Assembly: GCA_015657435.1 (NCBI GenBank)
Contig: JADLKH010000005.1
Location: 383,628-390,165 of the forward strand
Source: Synergistales bacterium
GTDB taxonomy: Bacteria > Synergistota > Synergistia > Synergistales > 79-D21
Length of the DNA: 6,538 nt
Direction: 5' to 3'
Shown: positions 1-6,538 of the stretch, piece after piece
Layout: each line of letters opens with the position of its first letter
How positions within the stretch are numbered: position 1 is the stretch's first letter
Notes under the pieces: model-generated
Told to the model about the DNA's origin: nothing
The model's database searches: none
The model's input: only the letters and a program-made list of their open reading frames with translations
Position numbers and translations under genes: made by a program

Positions 1-936
1 GGGGGGATCGGGGAAGAATTGCTGAGATGGGTCGGCGAAGTGGATAACCTCGTTCCCCAGGAGCGACTGCAGCGCTTGGCCCCCAGTTTAGAGGCCCTTC
101 GGAAAGGCCTGCAGGAAATGGAAGGCTTTTCCCGCGAAACCCTTTCGGATAAAAGCATCTCCGATGCGGAGGAGCGCAGGGATCTCCTCGAGAATCGTCT
201 CGGGACCCTCAGGAAGCTCAAACGTCTGGCTCGTGCCGAATCCCTTGAGGAATTGATCGCTTTCTGCGAAAGGGCCGAGGAAAACCTCAGCTGGATGCGC
301 ACCAGCGGTCAGGAAATCGATTCCTTACTTCAACTGTGCAGGGAAGCGCGAAAAGAGGTTTTGCAGACAGCCCGCGCTCTTAGGGAAAACCGCCTGGTCG
401 TCGCGCGGAGACTGGAGGAAACCGTGACGGCTCATCTGGCAGACCTTGCGATGGAAACCTTCCATTTCGGGGTTGCCTTGAACGATCTCGGAAAGATTCG
501 CCCCAGCGGTTCGGAGGAAATTGAATTCACCCTATCGAACGGTGGTCTAAACGGCCCGATCGCCCGCGTCGCCTCGGGGGGAGAACTGAGTCGTATTCTT
601 CTTGCCCTGCAGATGTCCCTTCCCGACCGCCAATTGCCGGGAACGCTGGTCTTCGACGAAGTCGAGGCTGGCCTGGGGGGACGTTCGGCCCTTTTGGCCG
701 GGTTCAAGCTCAGGGAACTCTCAAACCGATGCCAGGTCATCCTCGTCACACATGAGGCGGTCATCGCCGCACAGGCGGAGCAGCACTTCGTCGTCCGCCG
801 CACCGGCGATCTCACGACCGTTCTCGAGGTCACCGGGGAAGACAGGGCCGCCGAAATCGCCCGCATGCTTTCCGGAACCCCGGATTCACCGGAGGCTCTT
901 GAGCATGCGGCCGTTCTTTTGAAGAATCAGGCCTGA
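1..936 (+). CDS. recN: DNA repair protein RecN, C-terminal part (5' end outside window)
   Basis: RecN is an SMC-like ATPase that acts in the cytoplasm on DNA double-strand breaks, holding DNA ends for RecA-dependent repair. The frame is open from base 1, so the N-terminal Walker A lobe lies upstream; about 311 residues remain of a family usually near 550. Fragment residues 15-135 are charged and leucine-rich, as expected for the returning arm of the coiled coil. The ATPase C-lobe follows: ABC signature SGGELSRILLALQ (residues 192-204), Walker B LVFDEVEAGLGG (216-227) with the catalytic Glu after Asp, and the switch-His segment ILVTHEAVIAAQAEQHFVV (247-265). The C-terminal EDRAAEIARMLSG is the usual RecN tail. 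Walker B and the His segment deviate from the common RecN forms DEIDxGISG and THLPQ, but the key residues are present. The TGA stop is five bases before the rplU promoter. No terminator separates them, so read-through into rplU is possible. Confidence 0.93.
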   Translation, partial: GGIGEELLRWVGEVDNLVPQERLQRLAPSLEALRKGLQEMEGFSRETLSDKSISDAEERRDLLENRLGTLRKLKRLARAESLEELIAFCERAEENLSWMRTSGQEIDSLLQLCREARKEVLQTARALRENRLVVARRLEETVTAHLADLAMETFHFGVALNDLGKIRPSGSEEIEFTLSNGGLNGPIARVASGGELSRILLALQMSLPDRQLPGTLVFDEVEAGLGGRSALLAGFKLRELSNRCQVILVTHEAVIAAQAEQHFVVRRTGDLTTVLEVTGEDRAAEIARMLSGTPDSPEALEHAAVLLKNQA

Positions 937-940
937 AAAC

Positions 941-969
941 TTGACGGAAGGCCTTAGGCCCTTTAAAAT
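941..969 (+). promoter_or_regulatory. Sigma-70 type promoter for rplU-rpmA
   Basis: TTGACG (941-946) and TAAAAT (964-969) are separated by exactly 17 bases, each matching the housekeeping consensus at five of six positions. The expected transcription start is near 976, giving a leader of about 80 nt before rplU. The spacer holds a small inverted repeat, GGCC-TTA-GGCC (950-960). It could be an operator or a remnant of a recN hairpin, but it lacks the T-run of a terminator. The placement just after recN and before two ribosomal protein genes supports a real promoter. Confidence 0.75.
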
Positions 970-975
970 TCAAAA

Positions 976-1054
976 GCTGTCAACGTATCGCTTGGGAAGG
1001 GCTTCAAGCGCCATTGGCCGCCCTTGATCCCAGCGGGAGGAGGAACGCTGTAAA
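976..1054 (+). promoter_or_regulatory. rplU 5' leader with candidate pseudoknot and Shine-Dalgarno hairpin
   Basis: The untranslated leader contains several complementary segments. CGCTTG (989-994) pairs with CAAGCG (1005-1010). AAGGGC (997-1002), inside that loop, can pair with GCCCTT (1020-1025), which together would form an H-type pseudoknot. CAGCG (1031-1035) pairs with CGCTG (1046-1050), placing the Shine-Dalgarno sequence GGAGGAGGAA in the hairpin loop. A competing TCCC/GGGA pair (1028-1031 with 1035-1038) would cover part of it. Autoregulatory leaders are known for ribosomal protein operons, including an L21 leader in Firmicutes. Whether this one is regulatory is inference from pairing by eye. 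Confidence 0.4.
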
Positions 1055-1366
1055 ATGTATGCAGTGATCGAAACAGGCGGGAAGCAGTATCGCGTCGCTC
1101 CGGGAGAAGTCATCCGGGTCGAGAAGATGGACGCCGAACCGGGGGCTTCGGTCAGTCTCGGTAAAGTGCTTCTTTTCGCGGACGAGAACGAAGTCAGAGT
1201 GGGGAGCCCCGTCCTGGAGTCGGCCCGGGTCGAAGGCACGGTTCTCGGGCACGGGAAGGAACCGAAGGTGTGGATCTTCCACTACAAGCGCAAGAAGAAC
1301 TACCGCAAGTTCCGCGGTCACCGTCAGGACTTCACCGAAGTCCGCGTGGAAACCGTTCGCGGCTAG
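1055..1366 (+). CDS. rplU: 50S ribosomal protein L21 (bL21)
   Basis: bL21 is a structural protein of the large ribosomal subunit that binds 23S rRNA. The 103-residue product has the normal family length and opens with the typical MYAVIETGGKQYRVAPGEVI. The conserved C-terminal part includes VWIFHYKRKKNYRKFRGHRQ (residues about 70-89), the basic rRNA-binding segment, followed by FTEVRVETV. The ATG start is well supported by the purine-rich Shine-Dalgarno sequence GGGAGGAGGA (1035-1044) and by exact alignment of the N-terminus with the family. It is the first gene of a two-gene unit with rpmA, 27 bases downstream, the standard bacterial arrangement. The promoter at 941-969 and the structured leader precede it. 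Nothing in the protein looks abnormal. Confidence 0.97.
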   Translation: MYAVIETGGKQYRVAPGEVIRVEKMDAEPGASVSLGKVLLFADENEVRVGSPVLESARVEGTVLGHGKEPKVWIFHYKRKKNYRKFRGHRQDFTEVRVETVRG

Positions 1367-1393
1367 CTCGGGCACGGATACAGGAGGACAACG

Positions 1394-1651
1394 ATGGCAC
1401 ATAAAAAAGGACAGAGCAGCAGCACCAACGGACGCGATACGATAGGAAAGCGACTGGGATTGAAACGCCATGACGGGCAGGTCGTCAACGCCGGAACCAT
1501 CCTCGTCCGCCAGAGGGGAACGAAAATTCACCCCGGCCTCAATGTCGGGAGAGGTAAGGATGACACCCTTTTTGCCCTGAAGACGGGGATCGTGCGTTTC
1601 TCGATGAGGTGCGGGCGAAAGGAAGCCCGGATCGAAACAGTTCCGGCCTGA
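1394..1651 (+). CDS. rpmA: 50S ribosomal protein L27 (bL27)
   Basis: bL27 sits in the large subunit, and its flexible N-terminus reaches toward the peptidyl transferase centre. The product is 85 residues, the usual length, with [20 protein letters not shown], then the family block [26 protein letters not shown] and a basic end. The start is ATG behind AGGAGG (1382-1387). The mature sequence AHKKG directly follows the initiator Met. There is therefore no N-terminal extension of the kind removed by the Prp protease in Firmicutes and Fusobacteria, and no prp gene lies between rplU and rpmA. The segment after AHKKG reads QSSSTNGRD, where many bacteria have GGGSTRNGRD. The gene is followed by a strong terminator that closes the rplU-rpmA unit. 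Confidence 0.97.
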   Translation: MAHKKGQSSSTNGRDTIGKRLGLKRHDGQVVNAGTILVRQRGTKIHPGLNVGRGKDDTLFALKTGIVRFSMRCGRKEARIETVPA

Positions 1652-1684
1652 AGCGAAAATCCCTTCGCATTTTAACCGAAATAA

Positions 1685-1714
1685 AAAGGGGCCCTTCGAG
1701 GCCCCTTTGTTTTT
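1685..1714 (+). terminator. Intrinsic terminator after rpmA
   Basis: A perfect 9-bp stem, AAAGGGGCC (1685-1693) with GGCCCCTTT (1700-1708), encloses a six-base loop and runs into a T-rich tract interrupted by one G (1706-1714). It lies 33 bases after the rpmA stop. A small hairpin, GCGAA/TTCGC (1653-1657 with 1664-1668), sits between the stop and the terminator. Confidence 0.9.
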
Positions 1715-1743
1715 CAGATATTTTCTGTGCCTGTGAGGTGTAG

Positions 1744-3090
<1,347 letters not shown>

Positions 3091-3097
3091 TCCCGGA

Positions 3098-3108
3098 AGG
3101 GGAGAGGA
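3098..3108 (+). promoter_or_regulatory. Shine-Dalgarno sequence supporting a CTG start for nadD
   Basis: AGGGGAGAGGA lies 7-17 bases past the obgE stop and directly upstream of an in-frame CTG at 3112. The first internal ATG, at 3151, has no comparable purine block within 15 bases. The position of this site therefore favours initiation at 3112 over 3151. Confidence 0.5.
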
Positions 3109-3111
3109 CAC

Positions 3112-3741
3112 CTGAGCCAGACATTTCTCGGGCGCAACAGAGTCGGAATCATGGGCGGCACATTTGATCCAATCCATTTCGGGCACCTCGTGTCCGCGGA
3201 GGAGGCCTATTTCGCCCTCGGCCTTTCTGAAGTGATTTTCGTTCCGACCGGGAACCCTCCCCATAAACGGTCCAAACTTGTCTCATCCGCGGAGGACCGC
3301 TACACGATGACGCTTTTGGCCACCTTGGACAACCCGCATTTCAAGGTGTCACGCCTTGAAATTGACCGCGGAGGAGACAGCCACACGGTGGACACCTTGA
3401 GGGAAATGCGGCATTGGTACGCGCCAGGCAGTACCGAGCTCTATTTCATCACCGGACTTGACGGGGTTCTGGACATCCTTTCCTGGAAAGAACCCTATGC
3501 GATTGTGGAGCTATGCCAGATCGTAGCGGCAAGCCGGCCAGGATTCAACGCGACCCGGATAGGGGAGTTGCCTGTGCCGATCCAAAGGGCGATCATCCCG
3601 CTTGAAATCCCGCTTCTTGCGATCTCCAGCACCGAAATCCGAGAACGCGTCCTGGAGGGGAAAAGCACACGGTATCTGCTCCCCTGGACGGTTGAACACT
3701 ACATCTTCAAGAAAAACCTATACATACGAAACGGAAGGTGA
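3112..3741 (+). CDS. nadD: Nicotinate-nucleotide adenylyltransferase
   Basis: NadD joins nicotinate mononucleotide to AMP from ATP, forming deamido-NAD in cytoplasmic NAD synthesis. From CTG at 3112 the product has 209 residues. Seen in the sequence: GGTFDPIHFGH (15-25), the nucleotidyltransferase phosphate-binding motif; GNPPHK (47-52); FITGLD (112-117); and ISSTEIR (171-177), the second ATP-binding motif, followed by LPWTVEHYI. An ATG start at 3151 would begin at MGGTFDP and lose RVGI, the first beta strand of the Rossmann fold. NadD proteins normally start shortly before KIGILGG. CTG at 3112 is the only NTG codon in frame between the obgE stop and 3151, and it has a Shine-Dalgarno sequence, so I prefer it; automatic callers would probably use 3151 (196 residues). 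The reading frame is the same as that of obgE, separated by its TGA. The gene is probably translated in coupling with obgE. Confidence 0.93.
   Translation: MSQTFLGRNRVGIMGGTFDPIHFGHLVSAEEAYFALGLSEVIFVPTGNPPHKRSKLVSSAEDRYTMTLLATLDNPHFKVSRLEIDRGGDSHTVDTLREMRHWYAPGSTELYFITGLDGVLDILSWKEPYAIVELCQIVAASRPGFNATRIGELPVPIQRAIIPLEIPLLAISSTEIRERVLEGKSTRYLLPWTVEHYIFKKNLYIRNGR
3733..3740 (+). promoter_or_regulatory. Shine-Dalgarno sequence overlapping the nadD stop
   Basis: GGAAGGTG runs into the TGA stop of nadD (3739-3741) and lies eight bases before a TTG at 3749. This fixes the start of the next gene and suggests translational coupling between nadD and lcp. Confidence 0.7.
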
Positions 3742-3748
3742 AAACCCC

Positions 3749-5002
3749 TTGAAAAGGGCCCGCCTACTGATTTTCATAGCACTCTGCGTCCTTTCCGTCG
3801 GCCTCGGGATTGCCTGGAGAATGCATACGCTCATCGCTCCGGGATCCAGGGAGATCGAAAAGAGCTTCGAACACGACAAACTGACGGGAAACATCAATAT
3901 CCTCGCCGTCGGAATCGACGACGTCCAGGGCTCTCACCGCTCCGATACGATCGCGGTCGTCGCGATCAACATCGAGGATCGGTTCGTCAAGGTCCTCTCC
4001 CTGCCGAGAGACCTCCGGGTCCAGATCGAAGGACACGGCTGGCAGAAACTCAACCACGCCTACGCCTACGGGGGAATCGACCTTCTTCATTCCACCATCG
4101 GCAACTTCCTGGGGATACCGCTTCACTATCATGTGATCGTCAACTATCAGAGTTTCCCCAAAGTGGTCGACCTGCTCGGCGGCGTTTCCGTCGATGTCCC
4201 GAAACGGCTGCGCTATACCGATCGTGCGGGAGGCCTTCATATCGACATCCCGGCCGGACCTCAGGTCCTCGACGGGAAAACCGCCCTCGAATTCGTCCGT
4301 TTCCGCCACGACGCTCTCGCGGACATCGGCCGGATCCAAAGGCAGCAACTCTTCCTCAAAGCGGTTCTCAACAAGATCCGGGAACCCGAAACCATTGCCC
4401 GTCTCCCCGAAATCGTGGAGGAGGCGACCCGCTTCTTCCAGACCGAGATTCAGGCCACTCAGGCCATCCAGATGGTCAACTATCTGAAGGACCTCGATCG
4501 TAGCCGCTTCACCTTCGAAACAATGCCGGGAAAGGCCGCAATGATCGACGGAATCAGCTACTGGTTGGGAGACATCGCCATTGCCTCGCAATACCTGACA
4601 ACACCACCCGAACCCGCCAGCGCAGACAAGGCGGAGAGTGCAAGCGATCCGTTGCTCGCTGCGGACTCCATGCTCGAACGGATCAAGGGACAGGTCGCGA
4701 TCCTCAACGGGTGCGGCATCAAGGGAGTCAGCCAGGCCTTTTCGGAACACCTGCAACGTCTGGGGATCGATGTCGCCTTCCTCGGGAACGCGAAGCACTT
4801 CGATTACCGTTACACGAATATCGCCTACCCTGAAAACCCCGATACACAAACGCTCGCGAACGCCAAGGCGCTGGGCGAGCTATGCGGGGTTCCCGGAAAC
4901 CTCATCCGCCCGAACCGTGGGGTGACCCATGCGACGATTATCGTCGGCAAGGATTATGATATAATCCTGAACAGGTTAAAGAAATACAAGAGAGACCTTT
5001 AA
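3749..5002 (+). CDS. LytR-CpsA-Psr (LCP) family membrane protein with LytR_C domain
   Basis: LCP proteins are membrane-anchored phosphotransferases on the outer face of the cytoplasmic membrane. They transfer undecaprenyl-linked polymers such as teichoic acid or capsule to an acceptor, often peptidoglycan; the polymer here is unknown. From TTG at 3749 the product has 417 residues. One hydrophobic segment, about 5-23, with basic residues before it indicates an N-in, C-out anchor. The LCP domain covers about 48-206: ILAVGIDDVQGSHRSDT (51-67), LSLPRDLRV (83-91), KLNHAYAYGG (100-109), VNYQSFPKVVDLLGGV (131-146) and VRFRHDALADIGRIQRQQ (183-200), which carry the Arg and Asp residues that bind the polyprenyl pyrophosphate head. 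A Pro/Ala/Ser-rich linker (285-305) leads to a LytR_C-type domain (about 314-403, VAILNGCGIKG). An earlier in-frame ATG at 3602 lies deep inside nadD and is not credible; ATG at 3821 would remove the anchor. The gene sits between nadD and rsfS, which are often near each other in other bacteria. Confidence 0.93.
   Translation: MKRARLLIFIALCVLSVGLGIAWRMHTLIAPGSREIEKSFEHDKLTGNINILAVGIDDVQGSHRSDTIAVVAINIEDRFVKVLSLPRDLRVQIEGHGWQKLNHAYAYGGIDLLHSTIGNFLGIPLHYHVIVNYQSFPKVVDLLGGVSVDVPKRLRYTDRAGGLHIDIPAGPQVLDGKTALEFVRFRHDALADIGRIQRQQLFLKAVLNKIREPETIARLPEIVEEATRFFQTEIQATQAIQMVNYLKDLDRSRFTFETMPGKAAMIDGISYWLGDIAIASQYLTTPPEPASADKAESASDPLLAADSMLERIKGQVAILNGCGIKGVSQAFSEHLQRLGIDVAFLGNAKHFDYRYTNIAYPENPDTQTLANAKALGELCGVPGNLIRPNRGVTHATIIVGKDYDIILNRLKKYKRDL
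4951..4967 (+). promoter_or_regulatory. Extended -10 promoter candidate within the end of lcp
   Basis: TGATATAAT (4957-4965) is a perfect extended -10 element (TGN plus TATAAT), set in a perfect inverted repeat GGATTAT-GAT-ATAATCC (4951-4967). There is no good -35 box at 16-18 bases, as is allowed for extended -10 promoters. It would start transcripts near 4972, about 60 bases before rsfS. It lies in the coding sequence for DYDII and uses an ATA Ile codon, whereas ATC and ATT predominate nearby. It could be chance. Confidence 0.35.
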
Positions 5003-5015
5003 GCCTTATTTTATT

Positions 5016-5024
5016 AGGAGGTGA
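5016..5024 (+). promoter_or_regulatory. Strong Shine-Dalgarno sequence for rsfS
   Basis: AGGAGGTGA is a full match to the anti-Shine-Dalgarno end of 16S rRNA and lies seven bases before the TTG at 5032, so it decides the start. It is the strongest ribosome binding site in the window. Confidence 0.85.
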
Positions 5025-5031
5025 AGCTTTT

Positions 5032-5391
5032 TTGAAGGATAGTTTAAGCCAGGATGCCCTTGCAGTCGTCAAGTCGCTTTCCGACAAACATGCGGAGAAA
5101 ATCGTGGCCATGAACCTCGGAGAAGCCACGACGCTCGCGGACACCTTTATCCTTGCCACCGCAAACTCGGACGTCCACATGAACACCCTGATGGAAACCG
5201 CCAAGGATTGTCTTGAGGAACTCAACCTACCGGTTCGCGTCGAGGGCGCCGGCAGCACGCGCTGGAGACTCATCGACGCAGGAAACCTCGTGGTTCATCT
5301 TTTCAGCCGCCAGGGACGCGACTATTACGGCATCGAACGGATATGGGGAGACGCCGAGACGTTCACTTTCGAGGAAGATTCCGAGCTCTAG
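5032..5391 (+). CDS. rsfS: Ribosomal silencing factor RsfS (RsfA/Iojap family)
   Basis: RsfS binds protein uL14 on the large ribosomal subunit and blocks joining with the small subunit, lowering translation when nutrients are short. The 119-residue product is of normal length and is one domain. Family features are visible in order: KIVAMNLGEATTLADTFILA (residues 23-42), the helix MNTLMETAKDCLEEL (50-64), VEGAGSTRWRLIDAGNLVVH (70-89), and the signature RDYYGIERIWGDAE (96-109). The start is TTG at 5032 with a full-strength Shine-Dalgarno sequence; the next in-frame ATG (5110) would cut into the fold. It lies 29 bases after lcp and is the last gene of the + strand cluster. A perfect-stem terminator begins 31 bases after the stop. 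A possible internal promoter in the end of lcp could give separate expression. Confidence 0.95.
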   Translation: MKDSLSQDALAVVKSLSDKHAEKIVAMNLGEATTLADTFILATANSDVHMNTLMETAKDCLEELNLPVRVEGAGSTRWRLIDAGNLVVHLFSRQGRDYYGIERIWGDAETFTFEEDSEL

Positions 5392-5422
5392 GCTCGTTTG
5401 CCGGAACCGGAACATAAAAGAG

Positions 5423-5473
5423 AAAAGAGGGAAGGAACACGTTCGGGAAATAGGGTTCCTTCCCTCTTTTTTT
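5423..5473 (+). terminator. Intrinsic terminator after rsfS
   Basis: A perfect 16-bp stem, AAAAGAGGGAAGGAAC (5423-5438) with its complement at 5455-5470, encloses a 16-base loop. Its right arm merges into a run of seven T's (5467-5473). It ends the obgE-nadD-lcp-rsfS unit. The A's at the start of the left arm give only a short T-run in the - direction. Confidence 0.93.
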
Positions 5474-5490
5474 CGCTCTTCATGTTGTCC

Positions 5491-5585
5491 TATAATATAT
5501 CTTATGTTGCGTTTATGGGATAAATCGCCCAGAAAAGGAGGGCGCTTCGCTCAGGTCCTGAGCGAAGCGCCCTCCTTCTTTTTTT
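5491..5585 (+). ncRNA. Candidate short intergenic transcript (TATAAT box to hairpin)
   Basis: A perfect -10 box TATAAT (5491-5496) is followed about 40 bases later by the hairpin at 5535-5577 and a T-run (5579-5585). This would give a transcript of about 80 nt starting near 5503 with no credible open frame. The -35 position at 17 bases is only a T-run (5468-5473), which is weak. Without transcript data this remains speculative; the simpler view is that the region is only the boundary between convergent genes. Confidence 0.2.
5535..5585. terminator. Long-stem terminator between convergent rsfS and tpiA
   Basis: A perfect 20-bp GC-rich stem (5535-5554 with 5558-5577) closes on a three-base loop, GTC. 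On the + strand it is followed by C and seven T's (5579-5585). On the - strand the stem is followed by TTCT after its own TT, a poor U-tract, and preceded by an A-run. It could end tpiA transcription on the - strand, back up the rsfS terminator, or end a short transcript from 5491. The bidirectional reading fits the convergent layout. Confidence 0.8.
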
Positions 5586-5612
5586 CCAACGACCTATTCT
5601 GTAGACTTTCTC

Positions 5613-5648
5613 TGGGATTTTCCGTGACTTTGGGATTTTCCGTGACTT
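5613..5648. repeat. Exact tandem duplication of 18 bp
   Basis: TGGGATTTTCCGTGACTT occurs twice head to tail (5613-5630 and 5631-5648) without mismatch. It is flanked by a further direct repeat, GACTTTCTCT (5604-5613 and 5652-5661), whose right copy ends on the tpiA stop codon. On the - strand this lies in the 3' untranslated part of tpiA. Two copies suggest a slippage duplication. Confidence 0.9.
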
Positions 5649-5660
5649 ATGGACTTTCTC

Positions 5661-6451
5661 TTAGAGCGCAGCCGACAGGATCTGAAGAAAGGTTTCAGCC
5701 TTCAGGGAGGCTCCGCCCACAAGTGCGCCGTCGATATCCGGTTCGCTCAACAACCCGGCTGCATTCTCGGGCTTGACGCTGCCTCCATACAAAACCCGCA
5801 GGGACATGGCCGCCTCGTCGCCGAAACGCTCCGCCACAAAGCGCCTGATGGCCTGGCACACTTCCTGGGCTTCTCGGCTCTGTGCGGTGCGTCCGGTGCC
5901 AATCGCCCAGACGGGTTCGTAGGCGACGGATACCGATGTTCCGGCTTCATCCGGTGAAAGACCGACCAAGGCCTTCATGAGCTGACGCTCGATCACTGAC
6001 ATCGTCGCGTTGGACTCTCTTTCCTGCAGGGTTTCCCCCACGCAGAGAACCACCTTCAGCCCCGAGGCAATCGCGGCCAGAGTCTTCTGGTGGACCTGTT
6101 CGTCCGATTCCCCGAAAAATTGGCGGCGCTCGCTGTGTCCTATAATAACGTAATCACATCCGGCTTCCTTCAACATCGGCGCAGAGACTTCGCCAGTGAA
6201 CGCTCCTTCGGAAGCCCAATGGGCATTCTGACCCCCCACCTTGAGCCATGGCAGGAATGATTTCCCCTCCAAGGCCCTCCAGAGGCTCGTGTAGGGGGGA
6301 AAAGAGCCAGTTCGACTCTCCCCTCCCCCAGAGCCTGTTTAGCCGTAGGATTCCTTGAGATGGCGGCCTCAAGCTCAAAGAGGTATTTTCCCGTGGCGGA
6401 AACCCCATGGCTCATTTTCCAATTGCCGGCGATCAGAACCGTTCTACTCAT
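5661..6451 (-). pseudogene. tpiA: Triosephosphate isomerase, split by a one-base frameshift
   Basis: TpiA interconverts dihydroxyacetone phosphate and glyceraldehyde 3-phosphate in glycolysis. The N-terminal part is read from ATG at 6451: MSRTVLIAGNWKMSHG, with catalytic Asn10 and Lys12, up to LALFPP (residues 48-53). At a run of six C's (6299-6294 on this strand) the frame is lost: the original frame goes on to PTRASGG and stops at 6170. A second frame from 6293 gives YTSLWRALEGKSF and all remaining family parts: GHSERR with catalytic His106, AYEPVWAIGTGRTA with catalytic Glu179 and loop 6, and LYGGSV plus GALVGGASL for phosphate binding. With one more C the product would be 263 complete residues, close to the family length. 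Alternatives are a sequencing or assembly error in the homopolymer (most likely), a true recent mutation, or -1 ribosomal slippage. The gene lies 16 bases after pgk, has a weak Shine-Dalgarno sequence, and is probably coupled to it. Confidence 0.9.
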
Positions 6452-6467
6452 GATCTTTTGGGCCGAT

Positions 6468-6538
6468 TCAATCCAGGACGAAGGGCTGAATTCCCGGCAG
6501 CGAGAGTCCCTCGAAGAATTCGAGGCTCGCCCCGCCCC
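6468..6538 (-). CDS. pgk: Phosphoglycerate kinase, last 22 codons (5' part outside window)
   Basis: Pgk transfers phosphate from 1,3-bisphosphoglycerate to ADP in glycolysis. Only the C-terminus is present: GGASLEFFEGLSLPGIQPFV, then LD and TGA (6470-6468). GGASLE(F/Y)xEGxxLPG is the characteristic end of bacterial phosphoglycerate kinases, part of the helix and loop that close over the nucleotide site. It precedes tpiA on the same strand with a 16-base gap, a common glycolytic arrangement that supports both calls. The promoter and the rest of the gene lie beyond the right edge. Confidence 0.88.
   Translation of the reverse strand, partial: GGASLEFFEGLSLPGIQPFVLD

Noticed and set aside
947..964. 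GGCC-TTA-GGCC hairpin as a recN terminator
   Set aside because: The stem is four base pairs with no T-run after it, and it coincides with the promoter spacer.
1707..1735. TTGTTT as -35 box of an obgE promoter
   Set aside because: It lies within the terminator T-tract, and the sequence 17 bases downstream (CCTGTG) is not a -10 box; TATTTT at 1719 is too close.
3764..4849. Long - strand open frame (361 codons) opposite lcp
   Set aside because: It is fully antisense to a clear LCP gene, is rich in Asp/Glu/Val with no recognisable domain, and follows from codon bias of the + strand gene.
5604..5661. CRISPR-like repeat array
   Set aside because: There are only two direct copies without spacers, and no cas genes are nearby; this is a simple tandem duplication.
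5504..5776. Small + strand gene starting at ATG 5504
   Set aside because: The frame runs through the 20-bp terminator hairpin and into the antisense of tpiA, with no Shine-Dalgarno sequence and no protein-like character.

Overview
This window is an ordinary, gene-dense bacterial chromosome segment, moderately GC-rich, with two convergent gene sets. Left to right on the + strand it carries the 3' part of recN, then rplU and rpmA (ribosomal proteins L21 and L27), obgE (ribosome-assembly GTPase), nadD (NAD synthesis), a LytR-CpsA-Psr (LCP) family cell-envelope gene and rsfS (ribosome silencing factor). On the - strand, entering from the right, are the last 22 codons of pgk followed by tpiA (both glycolysis). 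The order obgE-nadD-LCP-rsfS, together with the protein sequences, suggests a member of the Synergistota. This is inference from gene order and general resemblance, not a database result. I see no mobile element, CRISPR array, tRNA, rRNA, phage gene or defence system.

Region 1 (1-1715): recN ends at 936. Five bases later there is a near-consensus sigma-70 promoter, then a roughly 80-nt leader with several possible structures, then rplU and rpmA, closed by a clear intrinsic terminator. Region 2 (1733-5473): obgE, nadD, lcp and rsfS are tightly packed on one strand. None has a convincing ATG start: three use TTG behind good Shine-Dalgarno sequences, and nadD appears to use CTG. The unit ends in a terminator with a perfect 16-bp stem. 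Region 3 (5474-5660) is non-coding. It holds a TATAAT box, a second terminator-like hairpin with a perfect 20-bp stem, and an exact 18-bp tandem duplication. Region 4 (5661-6538) is pgk-tpiA on the - strand.

Functionally, the + strand genes combine ribosome structure (L21, L27), ribosome assembly and silencing (Obg, RsfS), cofactor synthesis (NadD) and envelope polymer attachment (LCP), a growth-linked housekeeping set. The most notable anomaly is that tpiA is split by a one-base frameshift at a run of six C's. All catalytic motifs are present but in two frames, so this is a sequencing error, a recent mutation or a slippage site. Other points worth a second look are the rplU leader, the CTG start of nadD, and the promoter-plus-hairpin arrangement between the convergent genes. 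I do not see a convincing undescribed multi-gene system here.
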